From: Agroathelia rolfsii
Taxonomy: Eukaryota > Basidiomycota > Agaricomycetes > Amylocorticiales > Amylocorticiaceae
Assembly (NCBI GenBank): GCA_018343915.1
Contig: JABRWF010000002.1
Location: 2,294,001-2,358,000, forward strand
Direction: 5' to 3'
Length of the DNA stretch: 64,000 bases
A program made the position numbers and the translations under genes. Positions 46,372 to 57,077 of this stretch are shown piece by piece. Position 1 is the first letter of the stretch, and each line of letters begins with the position of its first letter. Under the pieces are notes generated by a model. The model made no database searches and was not told where the DNA came from. It saw nothing but the letters and a program-made list of their open reading frames with translations.

Positions 46372-48276
46372 CTAGCTTTCAACCTGAGCGCGCATTCTGG
46401 ATTTTGGCCGCCGCACTGTTACCAATGGATGAATATCATGATAAACAAAAACGACCATTAAATAATCCACATACGCAAACATGTCCCAGAGAGCAGTCTG
46501 GTTTTTGTAGAACGTGTAGCCATCATTTGGACTTGAACCATTGAGGATGCGATCGACGTATTCGATGAGACGGTTGCCGCCGTCCTCGGTGAGACCAAGG
46601 GCGCCGAATTGCCAGGGCATGATACCGGCATGGCTGGTGTTCAAGCCATACTCGATCCAGCTGGGATATATTGCGGTTTTGTTTTCTAGATGGTGAACAT
46701 TTAGTCTCGGATGCTCTTTTGTTATTTAGTGCACTGCAAGGTTTTGGACGTACCGTAACCTACTACACCGAATTCCTCGAGTACAAGAGGCTTGCGCGCG
46801 TTGGCGGCCACTGCGAAGCCGTTAGTTTACACATCCTCTAAGAGAAGCATAAAAGCTTTGGCTTACTCCACACATGGTCTTCCATCCATTGTAATCCCCA
46901 TCCTTCCACGGTCCAGTTATATCCAGGATGGTCATATTCGGGGTACCAGAATTGCGGGTACATGTGCTAAAAGACCTCATTGATTTTTATCCATGATGTA
47001 TTGGATAACGATATGACTCACGTATACACCGAAATCGATGTTCTCTAAAAAGAGCTCCTGACCAAAGTAGTCACCCGCTGTGTATATATGCGTCAGGATA
47101 TACAAGATACGTTTAAAAGAACCGTATATACTCACCGGAACCATCAAAGTGTTGGTCTGTGCTGTTTGTCCAGTAGATCTCGCCTGAACCACCAGTTGTA
47201 ATCATGTGGTATGGATCCCTGAAAGTTATTATTATGTTAGCAACAGTTTCATTTACCCCCCCCCCCAGAAACTGACGTGACTTACAATGAACGAATGAAG
47301 TCGGACTGCTGTTTATACCAGTTGTAAATGGTGTAGCTGCCTGCAACGCAAGATGGACCTGCAGGCAAGTCACTGCCTTCACAGGAAGCTTCGTTCGCAA
47401 GCTCCCATGCAAAGACAGTCGAGTCATTCTTGTAACGGTTCACAACTACCTCCACCCATCTTTCTGCATGTCATCATTAGTTTAAGTCGGGAAAACACTA
47501 TTGTTTATTGTCTTACGATAGGAAGCGATGGTCTATTGAGCGATTAGCCAACTAAATCAACTTTTAGCATGAGGTGGACGAACCTTGTTATTGGTGAAGA
47601 ACTCGTCATGAGAATAGCCGGAACCAAGGACCCACTCTACCCACATGTCTATACTACTGTAGCTATACCTAGAGTATAATAGATGAGTTTTCTTGATCAT
47701 TTATAAGCAAGAAACGAGTCTCACCAGTTATTCACAAGCGTGATGATGAGCTTAATGTCATGCTTCTTGGCCGACTGGACAACGTAATCAAGGCGCTGTA
47801 ATCCCTGGGGACCATCATTTAGAATCCATTCGGTGGTAGTGTTCCACACTTGGAAATAGGTTAAGCCTGATTCTATAGCATCAGGGACCTCAGGGCCAGT
47901 GATGGTACTGAATCCCTGTGAATGCGTTCAGTCTTATGCGTAGTAAAGGGAGTGATGTGAAGTCACTCACCCAAGTGCGGACGACCTTGACACCAAGTTC
48001 GTTCATCTGTTCGAAGGATGTATCTACATCTGCTTCTGTGAGGAGCAGAGGGAGCCACTGGCCTCGTTTTAGACAGAGATGATGACATAGATTTTACAGG
48101 AGACTAACATAGGCATTGGTGCCAATGAAATAAAACGGTTTGCCGTCAAGTGAAAAGTGACCGTCAGTTGTAGTCACAAATCCCTCTGGCACAGAGCGAG
48201 ACTTAATCGTGTCATTGGCGGATACAACAGCAGAAAAAAGTAGCCCAGTGAGGGCAGGAAGGATAGGAAAGCGCAT
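46372..48276 (-). CDS. Secreted endo-1,4-beta-mannanase (GH5)
   Basis: Eleven exons (48276-48109, 48057-47971, 47915-47725, 47668-47584, 47532-47517, 47463-47286, 47218-47136, 47077-47022, 46966-46867, 46810-46754, 46685-46372) encode 444 residues. Residues 1-20 are a signal peptide (MRFPILPALTGLLFSAVVSA). The acid/base Glu is in FAWELANEAS and the nucleophile Glu in PLVLEEFGVVGY, both intact. Aromatic motifs FYFIGTNAYW and GLQWMEDHVW are typical of the fungal GH5 mannanase group. No carbohydrate-binding module is present. Several N-glycosylation sequons occur. Exon 5 is only 16 nt. The enzyme would cut mannan and glucomannan in plant wall material. Confidence 0.93.
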
Positions 48277-48309
48277 TTTGGATGATGCACCACAAGAATC
48301 AGCATGCAG

Positions 48310-48323
48310 CTATATATATATAT
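48310..48323 (-). promoter_or_regulatory. TATA box of the mannanase gene
   Basis: A TATATATATATA tract lies 35-47 bp upstream of the ATG at 48276. Confidence 0.55.
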
Positions 48324-48446
48324 GCGTGCAATTAATATTAATACTGCCGAGCTAAGTAAATTCTACGGTGAATGGTCAGCGCTCAGTGCTGGTCAGCAGG
48401 GACAGATTAAACGGGAAAAAATATTGGCAGACGCTGTCGGCCATTA

Positions 48447-48625
48447 TTGTCAAACCTCTTACATCGGGTACAATCGGTAACGTTGCTTAGCATTCGATCT
48501 GAAAGGATTATCCAACTTGAGAAGTCGATTGACTCGGAACTGAAACATACCCCAAATACCTCGGCCAACAATCCTTTCGTTGAAATATCCAATCTGGAGG
48601 GTACCGAGTTCGTGAGGTTTGACTG
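48447..48625. mobile_element. MITE with pogo/Tc1-like ends, 179 bp
   Basis: The left end reads TTGTCAAACCTCTTACATCG and the right end is its imperfect inverse (CGAGTTCGTGAGGTTTGACTG). Both sides are flanked by TA (48445-48446, 48626-48627), the target duplication of Tc1/mariner-pogo elements. The CAGTCAAACCTC-type terminus resembles pogo/Tigger ends. It is too short to encode a transposase; an 88-codon minus-strand frame runs through it. A diverged copy lies at 49382 in reverse orientation. Confidence 0.7.
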
Positions 48626-48627
48626 TA

Positions 48628-49379
48628 ACATCATCATTGTTTTGGGCCGTCACAAAGGGCAACACGGGTTGGCTGGAGACATACCCAGTCGGACTCCTCT
48701 GAGGCCATAAAATCGAGAACGCCAAGCAAAGGAGAATATGCCCTTAGAGGACTTGCGATACAAATAAGCTCGAAGGACTACTCGTATATGGAAGTTTTAG
48801 CTGCTCAGCTGATGCCAGTTGACCTTAACAAGGTAAAACCGGTACGGTCACTGCTTGATAAGGCAGTCTGTCGGTAGGGTGAGAAAATATGCCCTACTTC
48901 AAAAACAAATTGGGAAATAAAAGAAGCGCACCTTTAGAATGTCCATGACCCTGGACAAGTCCGGCTGTACCTCTTGGAGCACTCTCAAGGCGGTGCGCTA
49001 CTGAGTTGACAACAGAAAGTTTTGGAGATGAGCGGCATAATAGCTGACATTGTTAATCTCTATGTCGCCGGAGTTTGCGAGATTGAAGATTCGGCATTTA
49101 CAGGCCGGAAGCAACAGGTTTCAGACTTTGCTCGGCAAAGTTTGCCCGCACTCTCTAATTTTGATTCTAAATAGAGCTCCCAATGATTGGGATCCCATTG
49201 TTTTGACTGAATTGAATTTCATTTTAACTCAATGGATTAAACTAACAGGATCAGGACCATTACTAGGAGCTCTACCGCTGCCACCAGGCCCCACAGCTCA
49301 GCTGCTGCACAGTTTGCGATTTTGATTTTTCCAATGATCATGAGCATAGCGCAGACAGTTGGCTAGGAGGGTGTCGGGA
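48628..49379. other. Intergenic repeat-flanked region
   Basis: No gene seen. It lies between the MITE and its diverged copy and may itself be old repeat sequence. Confidence 0.4.
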
Positions 49380-49381
49380 TA

Positions 49382-49534
49382 CAGTCAAACCTCTCAAACT
49401 CGGTACCCTTCAGATTGGATATTCCACCAAAAGGAATATTAGCCGAGGTATTTGGGGTATGTTTCAATTCAATCGACCTCTCGAGTTGGATAATCCTTTC
49501 AAAGCAATGTTCCTGATTTTACCCGATTCACAAC
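49382..49534. mobile_element. Diverged, end-truncated copy of the MITE
   Basis: It starts CAGTCAAACCTCTCAAACTC after a TA and matches the reverse complement of the element at 48447-48625 over about 150 bp with small indels. The far terminal repeat is lost and the sequence runs into the fold-back element at 49540. Confidence 0.65.
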
Positions 49535-49539
49535 GGCTC

Positions 49540-49944
49540 AAGAAACGATAGACGCCCCTGCGCGGGGTATGCGTCTATGGAGCCCACCGCATTTGGAGAC
49601 AAAATTATATCATAGGCTACCCAATAGGCCTGAACACTGCTCCTCCAGTGATCCCAATAGCTGGGCGGCCTAAAGCTCAAGGCATACGTATTGGCGGCTT
49701 AAATACTGGCAAACCATTGCATTCCGCCATTTTCAGCTACTAGCATATAGCAAATACTTCTGGTTTCTCTATATTTTTTGTCTTAATCACTGGCAGTGCC
49801 CTCTCGCTAGTATTGAGCCGCCCAGCTATTGGGATCATCGGAGGAGCAGTGCTCGGGCCTATGTGGGTAGTCTATGATATAATTTCTCCAGATCCGGTAG
49901 GCCCCACAGACGTACACTCCGCGCAGGGGTGTCTATCGTTTCTT
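49540..49944. repeat. Fold-back element with 131-bp inverted arms
   Basis: The left arm at 49540-49670 (start AAGAAACGATAGACGCCCCT) and right arm at 49814-49944 are inverted copies with scattered changes, separated by a 143-bp loop. No coding capacity. It could be a non-autonomous DNA transposon; the possible target sequences TCAA and TTAA at the ends do not match perfectly. Confidence 0.7.
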
Positions 49945-49945
49945 A

Positions 49946-50675
49946 AACCGCTATGAGGGCATCTGATGCAGAAACCTTTTTTGGAAGCCCGGACAAATTA
50001 AGCCGAGTCAGGGCCGGAAACAATGAGTGTCACAGGCTGTCACATCACATCGGAGTTTTTCTTTAAGAGTCGAATAACGATCGTGCAACTCGCTTAACAT
50101 TCATTATTGGAGGATATTCTCCTTGGGGAGCCCGACGCAAACGGGAATTGTGTCTGTCCCTCTCTAAGTCCGTACCCACCCATTGTTATGACGACACTTT
50201 ACACAATACTTTTTGAGTCATTGCAATCTAGCTAGCATGAGCTCTCTAAAGGTTAGGCACTAAAACTATTCTAATTTATGCAGCTATCTACACATTACAG
50301 AAGTAACTGAGTAAAGGATGTAAAAGTATCTTCTACCTAGCATGCAATAGAGTGATTAAGTCCTAAAATGTATGAACTAATAACATTTACTGCTTGAAGG
50401 ACCTCCTTTGTAAAATATACTATAGTGTTGCCTTGATTTTGACCATTTTGGTGGTGCCAGTCAAGGATTTGAATGTGTTGCGTTTGCTTAAGCATTGCAT
50501 TCTACCATCTATAAGAAGCATGATTTGCTCTGCCTTTAGGCATGCTTGGCTGAACTTGGCTATTCTGTGGGCATTATTGTTAAGTCTCGGACAGATGGAG
50601 ATAGTAGAAAAGGGAGGGGCGGAGCAGAATAAAAGTAGAGATGGAGTGAACAGGAGTAGAAATGGGAGAGTGAAT
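49946..50675. other. Intergenic between fold-back element and gypsy LTR
   Basis: No gene seen. A 100-codon plus-strand frame at 50394-50696 is not supported. Confidence 0.4.
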
Positions 50676-51510
50676 TGTCAAGGCTCGCGCTCTTGACTAC
50701 CTCAATAATAAAAGTGGCTTGAGCCAATACACCACACTACCATGCTGTACCGCTAATAAGTCGCGCTCGTGTACTCTAAGTCTACAAGACTTTCCACAGA
50801 GGCCTACTGTTTGCTAATGACGCATAGGAGATGCTTAGTAAAGGCTGAAACACTAGACTCCTAAGACGTCTAGAGGCTTTGGCTTAAAAGGGTATTACCC
50901 TTAAGTTCACACGTGCCCTTATTTATTAGGGACTTTAGCAGAAGAGGGGCTTATAGGGAAGGCATAGGCGTAAGGCTTTGGCTTAGTCCTTATACAACTT
51001 AGGTGCTGACTAAACACGCTAAGAGGGCAAGAGGTGTAAGGGCTAGGACAATGAGCCTGAAGGCAGATTTATTAGTAAGCGTACGTATTTACATGGGTTC
51101 TTACTCACCTGAAGGCAGAAGGTCAAAGCTAAGGCCTTCAGGGAGTGTTACAGGGTCCTTATATATGTGTGTGAGGGCTGTGCAATGATCCGTGCGCAGC
51201 CTTCGGAGAAACTAAGGAGTAATTATAAATCGTACAATACGGATGACTGAGCATGATGGCGTGCTTGTTGTGCCATGCTGACTGATCCTAAGTCTATAAA
51301 TACTTGGGTCTAGACTCTGCTTACTAAACGGCACCGGTACAAGGGTACTATGATGGCCGGTCATGTGACCAAGTATCATGTGACCAACTGTCCTTCAGAA
51401 TGTTTGTGAAAAACAAATAATACGTAGAAAATCAGAGAAAAATCGTAAAAATATAAGAAAAATATGAAAAAATGGAGAAAAATCAGGAGAGTCTGGGTGT
51501 ACCCATGACA
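50676..51510 (-). repeat. 3' LTR of the Ty3/gypsy element (inferred)
   Basis: Read on the minus strand it begins TGTCATGGGTACACCC directly after a purine tract (GAAGGGGGGTGA) and would end CTTGACA at 50676, giving TGTCA/TGACA ends. A TATATAAGG promoter-like motif lies inside (about 51160). The 5' LTR is outside the window, so the left boundary cannot be confirmed by a second copy. Confidence 0.55.
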
Positions 51511-51521
51511 TCACCCCCCTT
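51511..51521 (-). other. Polypurine tract of the gypsy element
   Basis: The minus strand reads AAGGGGGGTGA directly before the inferred LTR start. This is the usual primer site for plus-strand synthesis. Confidence 0.55.
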
Positions 51522-51673
51522 CTAAGGGGCGTTCCCCTGGAACCGCCTATGTCTAAATCGCCATGAATCCGTTACCAAAGTCTCCACCTGCGTTAGATTT
51601 TCTACCTTCCGGAAGGGTAATTTATTGAATGTTGTTGCAGAGATTCGCCTTGGGGCGCTCGGGTTCTCCTTAT
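51522..51673 (-). pseudogene. 3' end of gypsy pol, displaced by the copia insertion
   Basis: The minus strand reads ENPSAPRRIS and ends with FQGNAP and a TAG. This continues the chromodomain-containing frame that stops abruptly at 60739, nine kilobases away. The motif NPSAPRRIS after the chromodomain is common in fungal gypsy elements. Confidence 0.75.
51669..51673. repeat. Target site duplication CTTAT (left)
   Basis: CTTAT immediately precedes the copia LTR at 51674, and the same five bases follow the other LTR at 60739-60743. Confidence 0.85.
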
Positions 51674-52705
51674 TGTTGAACTATTATAGTTCTTGGGTTG
51701 TATAGTGTGGCTATATGCTAGCTCACAAGTTACCTGTTGTGAAGCAAACACTTACTTGTAAAGAAAAGTGCAGGCTTGGGTTGTTTCCTAAGAATAGGCA
51801 AAGTTTCCTAGGTAGGAAGCGGTTAGTAACTATGCTATACTTAAGATAAGACTGTAGCCGGTGTCCCTTTGAGACTACCTACTTGTTTCCCTTTAGGAAA
51901 GGCTTGTTGTCTTGTCTTGTAGACTTTGTAAGTCTAGGGTGAAGTTAGTACTCTAGGAGCTAGTCTTGTAGACTATTTAACTCACTATTTTCAAGTGAAA
52001 TAACTTGTCATTTCCAGCCGAATTTGCTGGTGCTTATATAATACAAAATATTCTAATTTCTACAAGATTAGTAAGCCAATCCTGTGCTTATCTAATCCGC
52101 TTAGTAAGAAGGTTTGCTTACAAATCAGCTTATAAATCAGCTTAGTAATATTCCTATTTGCTGAATAATATGCTTGGTAAGCAATCTGTGTGCTTAGTAA
52201 GTAATTTGTATAGTATTAGTAAGTAAAATGTCTATTGATCTCAATATCCTATTATTAGATCTGTATTAGTAATATTTTATAAATATTACTAATATTATGA
52301 ACTTGCTTAGTAAATATTTTGGTGATTTATAAGCAAGGATCTAGGGCGTGAAAAATCAATTAGTAATATTCACAATGATTATTGAGAAATGAATATTTAA
52401 ATAGAATTGTTTAATATTTATGAAAAAGATATTCATAAATGATAAAGTCAAGTGACCTTAGATATGATAATCTTATCTCTGATAAGATTAGATATAATGA
52501 AATATTGAAAATATTAAATAAAAGAATATATGCATATTATTTCAATGAATATATGCATGTAAAGAATTGTTAATATCTCAACAATGAACGGTTGTAAAAT
52601 CATGAAATAAATAATCATGTATGATATGATATTAGATGATTATTTGAAGTATTCATTGGAATTATTGGAAAGATATGAAGCTTGTAAATATTCAATCTTT
52701 CAACA
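51674..52705 (-). repeat. 3' LTR of the copia element, 1032 bp
   Basis: It starts TGTTGA and ends TCAACA. It equals the LTR at 59707-60738 in length and nearly in sequence; I count about seven single-base differences, all transitions. A TATATAAG box is at 52033-52040 on the minus strand. AT-rich and without coding capacity. Confidence 0.92.
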
Positions 52706-52714
52706 CTCCCACTC
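52706..52714 (-). other. Polypurine tract of the copia element
   Basis: The minus strand reads GAGTGGGAG directly before the 3' LTR start. Confidence 0.7.
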
Positions 52715-52724
52715 AATGAATGCT

Positions 52725-55700
52725 TTATTGCTTTAACCATCTAAGATCATTTGTTAGTCCAGCTAATTTTGAAAAATAGCTGTGCTTTGTTTCTGCCAAA
52801 GGCTTGGTTAAAACATCTGCTAGCTGTTGGTTAGTATTAATATACTCAGTCCTAGCAGTACCATTGGAGACTGTTTCTCTGATAAAGTGATGCCTAACTT
52901 CAATGTGTTTAGTACCTCTACCACCATGTTTGGGGTTATTGGCTAGGCTAATAGCTCCTTGATTATCTGTGAAAATAGTTGTTGGATTAGATATATCTTC
53001 ACCTATGTCATTTAGTAGTTTCCGTAACCATTTGACTTGTTTTGCTGCTTCTGTGAGAGCCATATATTCAGCTTCTACACTGGATAATGCAGTAGTATGT
53101 TGTCTTCTGGTTGACCAGGAAGTTGCACCTTTGCACATCATGGTAATGTATCCAGTTGTAGATTTCCGGTCATCTAAGTCCATTGCCCAATCTGCATCTG
53201 AATATGCAGTTAATTCTTTTGGGTGTTGTCCTTGATAGACAATGGCTTTATCCGGGGTTTTGGATAGGTATTGGAATATATGATTTACTGCAGTGAAATG
53301 CTCTTTTCCAGGATTTTCACTGTACTTTGCACATTTGTTTACAGCAAAAGTGATGTCTGGCCTAGTTATGATGGTTAAGAATGTGAGTGAACCAATCATA
53401 CTTTTGTAGTGGGTTTTATTGGCCTCTGTCACTTGGTTAGGGTTAGATTTGAGTTGGATGCTTGCTGACATCGGTGTAGAATATCCTTTTGATTTTTCTT
53501 TTTGGAATTTCTTTAGAATACCTTCACAGTAATCTTTTTGATCAATAGACAGTAATTTCTTTTTCCTGTTTCTATTGATATTGACGCCTAGGAATGATTT
53601 AGCTTCTCCAAGATCTTTCATTTCATATTTTTCCATGAGTTTTTTCTTGAAGTCTTGAATTCGCTTTTTCACTTTTCCCATGATTAATAAATCATCAACA
53701 TATAAGATGAGAATGATTTTATCATTTGGGTCTCCCACTTGTTGATGGTTTATGTAGATACCTGCATCTGAGTGTGTTCTTTTGAAATTCATTTTTTCAA
53801 GTGTTGAATGTATTTCAAAATTCCACTGTCTACCTGCTTGTTTTAATCCATAGAGGGATTTCTTAAGCTTGCAGACTTGATCTTCTTTTCCTTTGACTGA
53901 AAAACCTGTGGGTTGTTCCATATAGATTTCATGGTCAAGTTTTCCATAAAGGTATGCAGTGGTAACATCCATTTGGTCAATTTCCCAATCACTATATGTG
54001 GCTATTGCAAGTAAAACTCTGAATGCCTCATATCTTGCGACTGGTGACCAAGTGTCATCAAATGTATCATTTGTTTGTAAATCTCCTCTAGCAACATATC
54101 TAGCTTTGTAACATCCATCTGATTTAATATTTAGAACCCATTTTCCTTTGAGGATTGTCTTGTTTTTGGGTCTATTAACCAGATCGTAAACATCCCTAGA
54201 TTTTAATGAATCCATTTCTTTTTTCATAGCTTCTTCCCATTTTTCATGGTCAGGTGAATTCATTGCTTGTTTATATGTTCTGGGAATATTTTCGACGTCT
54301 GCAGCCAATGTTAGCAGATGATTTATGGTTGGTTGTACCGGTTCGATTTGGCTTGAAGTGACATAGTCTTTATATCTGGGATTAGGTCTCTTTTCTCTTC
54401 TAGGTCGACTTGTTTCTCCAGGATCTATGTTTGCTTCTGGTGTTGGGGATTCACCTGGGAAATACTCTTCAGAAAAATCTCCAAGTGGTCCAAATCTGCC
54501 TGTTCTTCCAAGTGCTCCAGAAATACTATCTGGCTCTAGTTCTTCATCACGTATTTCAGTATCTCTTAACTCTTCAAGATATGAAATATCTTCTTCATCA
54601 TCTGTTGTAGAGATAGGGTTTGTTATATTCCCTATGTCTATGTATTCATCTTGTTTTCGAGGATAAAGTATTTTTTCTGAGGTAGTTTCAGAACCTGATA
54701 CATCTGCCTCATTGTTTTGAGGTAGCATATATTGAGCCTTTTTCTTTTCTTTCATAGGAAATATGTGTTCATCGAACTTAACATCGTATGAATCCCATAT
54801 CTTTCCAGTAATTGGATCATAAAGTCTCCAACCTTTGGAACCTTCTGGATATCCTATGAAAATTGTTTTTCTGGCTTTGTCTGAAAGTTTATTTTTTCTA
54901 CCTTCCTTTGGAATAGTCATCCATGCCTGGCATCCAAATACCCGTATCCTTGATATATCTGGTTGTTTTCTATACCAAGATTCATATGGAGTTTTCCAGG
55001 ATTGAACTCTGGTAGGTGTACGGTTATAGGTGTATAGTGCCGCTTCCATGAATATTTTCCAAAATCCTTCTTTCATTCCAGCAGTTTTCCTAATGGCTTC
55101 AGCTTTTTCATGGATGGTTCTTTGAACTCTTTCTGCTCTGCCATTTTGTTGGTGTGTATGCGGAATAGAAGTTTCTCTAGAAATACCAAAGTCATTGAGA
55201 AATTTGTCAAAATCTTTTGACATATATTCTCCACCTCTATCTGATCTGATAGTTTTTAACTTATTTCCAGATTGCCTTTCTGACCATGTAACATATTTTT
55301 TAAATACTTCAAGTGTTTCATCTTTTGATGATATGAAGTACATTGTGCAATATGAAGTAGCATCATCTAGGAATGTCACAACATATTTTATGTTACTCCG
55401 GATGGCATTTACTGGAAGTGAGTATAAGTCTGAGTGTACCAAATCATTTGGGTTTTTAGTATGCTCTGGAGATGGAAAATGTGATGCTCTGATAGATTTC
55501 CCTAGTGCACAACCTTCACAGGTTTCATAAGATGTTTTTCCTATATTTTTAGGTCCACCTATGGTGTTTCCTAAGATTTTATGGATAACATCACTACCTG
55601 AGTGTGCAAATCTTTGATGAATTAATTCATAGGGTGTTTCTTCTGAGCTATGCAAAGATTTTGCATGTTGACTTTGTGTAATTGATCCTCTAAGCTCAAA

Positions 55701-57071
55701 ATTATTGTTTAGGTTGATGTATGCGCTTAGAATCTTTTTCTTGTTGATCATTAATTCCATGGTTTTTCCAGATTTTCCAATGATCCATATCCCATTTGTT
55801 TTTTGTGAAATTTGTTGAGGGGATAGTAATCTTTCTCTAGTGTCTGGAATATACCTGACATTTGTAATGTCGAGTACATGTATTCTCCCACTGGAATCAA
55901 TGTGTTTGATTTTGACAGTACCTATCCCTTTAATTGGGAGTCTGGTTCCATCTGAGATGATTGTATATTTTTGTTTTTCAGGAGGAAATGGTTTGTACTG
56001 GTGAAAATCCTTTAAATCAAATGTGGAGTGATGGCTAGTACCTGAATCAACTAGGTAAAAGAATTCATCATCCTGTGTTTTTTCAGTTTGATACAGAGAG
56101 AGTGAAGTATTTGTTCCTTCATCGGAAGAGCCTTCAACTTCTTCTGTTCTTTGATTTGTTTTGGATTTTCCACCATAGTTTTTCTTTCCTGTATTTTTTC
56201 GATTAAGAGGTTTCCAATTATCTATGTGTTTGTCAGTAGTATGTTTAACATACTTTTTGCACTTTTTGCAATAGTTTTTGTTATCTGACTCCTGACTATT
56301 TGTTTTGTCTTGACCTTTAAATTTCCTTTTGAATTTTCTTTGGCCTTTAGACATATTGGACCTGCTTTGAGATTTATTATTAGTGTGGAGAGATTCACGT
56401 ATGGTTTGTTCCTGCTGTAATTCTCCCCGGATTAAATCTATTGTAGCCTTTTCGTAACCTCCCACTGCTCTTAGGATACTACCCCAAATCATGCGGTATG
56501 AATCTGGAAGTATTTCTCCTATGCGTGAGATGAAATCCTTTTCACCAATAGATAATCCCGTAGCATTGGCTCTTGTCTGTATTTCTTGCATTTCTGAGAT
56601 TTGTGTAGCCATTGATTTATCAGTCCTGAGTCTGTAGGAGTAGAACTCAGTATGATATCTTTGACCTTCTGCAAGTCTTTGAGCTTTTGCCGCTGTGTAA
56701 ATTTTATTCCACATTTTGGCAGCTGTTTCTTCAGCCATTAAAATATTTGCCCAAGTTTCATTTACACATCCTCCAAGTAAACCCTTTGCACGATCATCTG
56801 CTTGATCCCATGCATTAGCTAGAATGATTTTTTTGTCTTCTCCCCAAGAAATCCCTGCAGCTGAAGCTAATTCTTGTGGTAGAATTTCTGCTGGCTTGAG
56901 ATCTGGTTTTTGTAAGGGAGTAGGATCATCCTTGGGTAATCCTTTAGAGAACATTGTCCAAATGCGCAATGACTTGGCTAGGAAATAAAATTTAACTGAG
57001 AATTTGGCCCAATTTGAACCGTTGAAAATAGGAAATCCTGAGGGTATATCTTTTATAAGTATTTCAGTCAT
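52725..57071 (-). CDS. Copia Gag-Pol polyprotein, intact
   Basis: A single frame of 1448 codons without stop or frameshift. A UBN2/Gag-like N-terminus (residues 1-240) is followed by a basic stretch and a zinc-binding CKKCKKYVKHTTDKH. The aspartic protease motif LVDSGTSHHS is at about 342. The GAG-pre-integrase HRF/H and C-E-G-C segment (about 485-515) leads into integrase with HSDLYS, FLDDAT and NGRAERVQ (about 545-650). Reverse transcriptase has the YVDDLLIMG catalytic box near 1120. RNase H includes YSDADWAMD and SSVEAEYMALTEA near 1300-1330. Integrase before reverse transcriptase defines Ty1/copia order. The ATG lies only 6 bp after the stop of the upstream accessory exon. Confidence 0.96.
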   Translation of the reverse strand: MTEILIKDIPSGFPIFNGSNWAKFSVKFYFLAKSLRIWTMFSKGLPKDDPTPLQKPDLKPAEILPQELASAAGISWGEDKKIILANAWDQADDRAKGLLGGCVNETWANILMAEETAAKMWNKIYTAAKAQRLAEGQRYHTEFYSYRLRTDKSMATQISEMQEIQTRANATGLSIGEKDFISRIGEILPDSYRMIWGSILRAVGGYEKATIDLIRGELQQEQTIRESLHTNNKSQSRSNMSKGQRKFKRKFKGQDKTNSQESDNKNYCKKCKKYVKHTTDKHIDNWKPLNRKNTGKKNYGGKSKTNQRTEEVEGSSDEGTNTSLSLYQTEKTQDDEFFYLVDSGTSHHSTFDLKDFHQYKPFPPEKQKYTIISDGTRLPIKGIGTVKIKHIDSSGRIHVLDITNVRYIPDTRERLLSPQQISQKTNGIWIIGKSGKTMELMINKKKILSAYINLNNNFELRGSITQSQHAKSLHSSEETPYELIHQRFAHSGSDVIHKILGNTIGGPKNIGKTSYETCEGCALGKSIRASHFPSPEHTKNPNDLVHSDLYSLPVNAIRSNIKYVVTFLDDATSYCTMYFISSKDETLEVFKKYVTWSERQSGNKLKTIRSDRGGEYMSKDFDKFLNDFGISRETSIPHTHQQNGRAERVQRTIHEKAEAIRKTAGMKEGFWKIFMEAALYTYNRTPTRVQSWKTPYESWYRKQPDISRIRVFGCQAWMTIPKEGRKNKLSDKARKTIFIGYPEGSKGWRLYDPITGKIWDSYDVKFDEHIFPMKEKKKAQYMLPQNNEADVSGSETTSEKILYPRKQDEYIDIGNITNPISTTDDEEDISYLEELRDTEIRDEELEPDSISGALGRTGRFGPLGDFSEEYFPGESPTPEANIDPGETSRPRREKRPNPRYKDYVTSSQIEPVQPTINHLLTLAADVENIPRTYKQAMNSPDHEKWEEAMKKEMDSLKSRDVYDLVNRPKNKTILKGKWVLNIKSDGCYKARYVARGDLQTNDTFDDTWSPVARYEAFRVLLAIATYSDWEIDQMDVTTAYLYGKLDHEIYMEQPTGFSVKGKEDQVCKLKKSLYGLKQAGRQWNFEIHSTLEKMNFKRTHSDAGIYINHQQVGDPNDKIILILYVDDLLIMGKVKKRIQDFKKKLMEKYEMKDLGEAKSFLGVNINRNRKKKLLSIDQKDYCEGILKKFQKEKSKGYSTPMSASIQLKSNPNQVTEANKTHYKSMIGSLTFLTIITRPDITFAVNKCAKYSENPGKEHFTAVNHIFQYLSKTPDKAIVYQGQHPKELTAYSDADWAMDLDDRKSTTGYITMMCKGATSWSTRRQHTTALSSVEAEYMALTEAAKQVKWLRKLLNDIGEDISNPTTIFTDNQGAISLANNPKHGGRGTKHIEVRHHFIRETVSNGTARTEYINTNQQLADVLTKPLAETKHSYFSKLAGLTNDLRWLKQ

Positions 57072-57077
57072 TTTGAC

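Noticed and set aside
48447..48725. 88-codon frame over the MITE as a real gene
   Set aside because: The frame coincides with a terminal-repeat element and its relative at 49382 has indels that break it.
54410..55530. Plus-strand frames inside the copia element
   Set aside because: They are antisense to the intact Gag-Pol frame and low in complexity.
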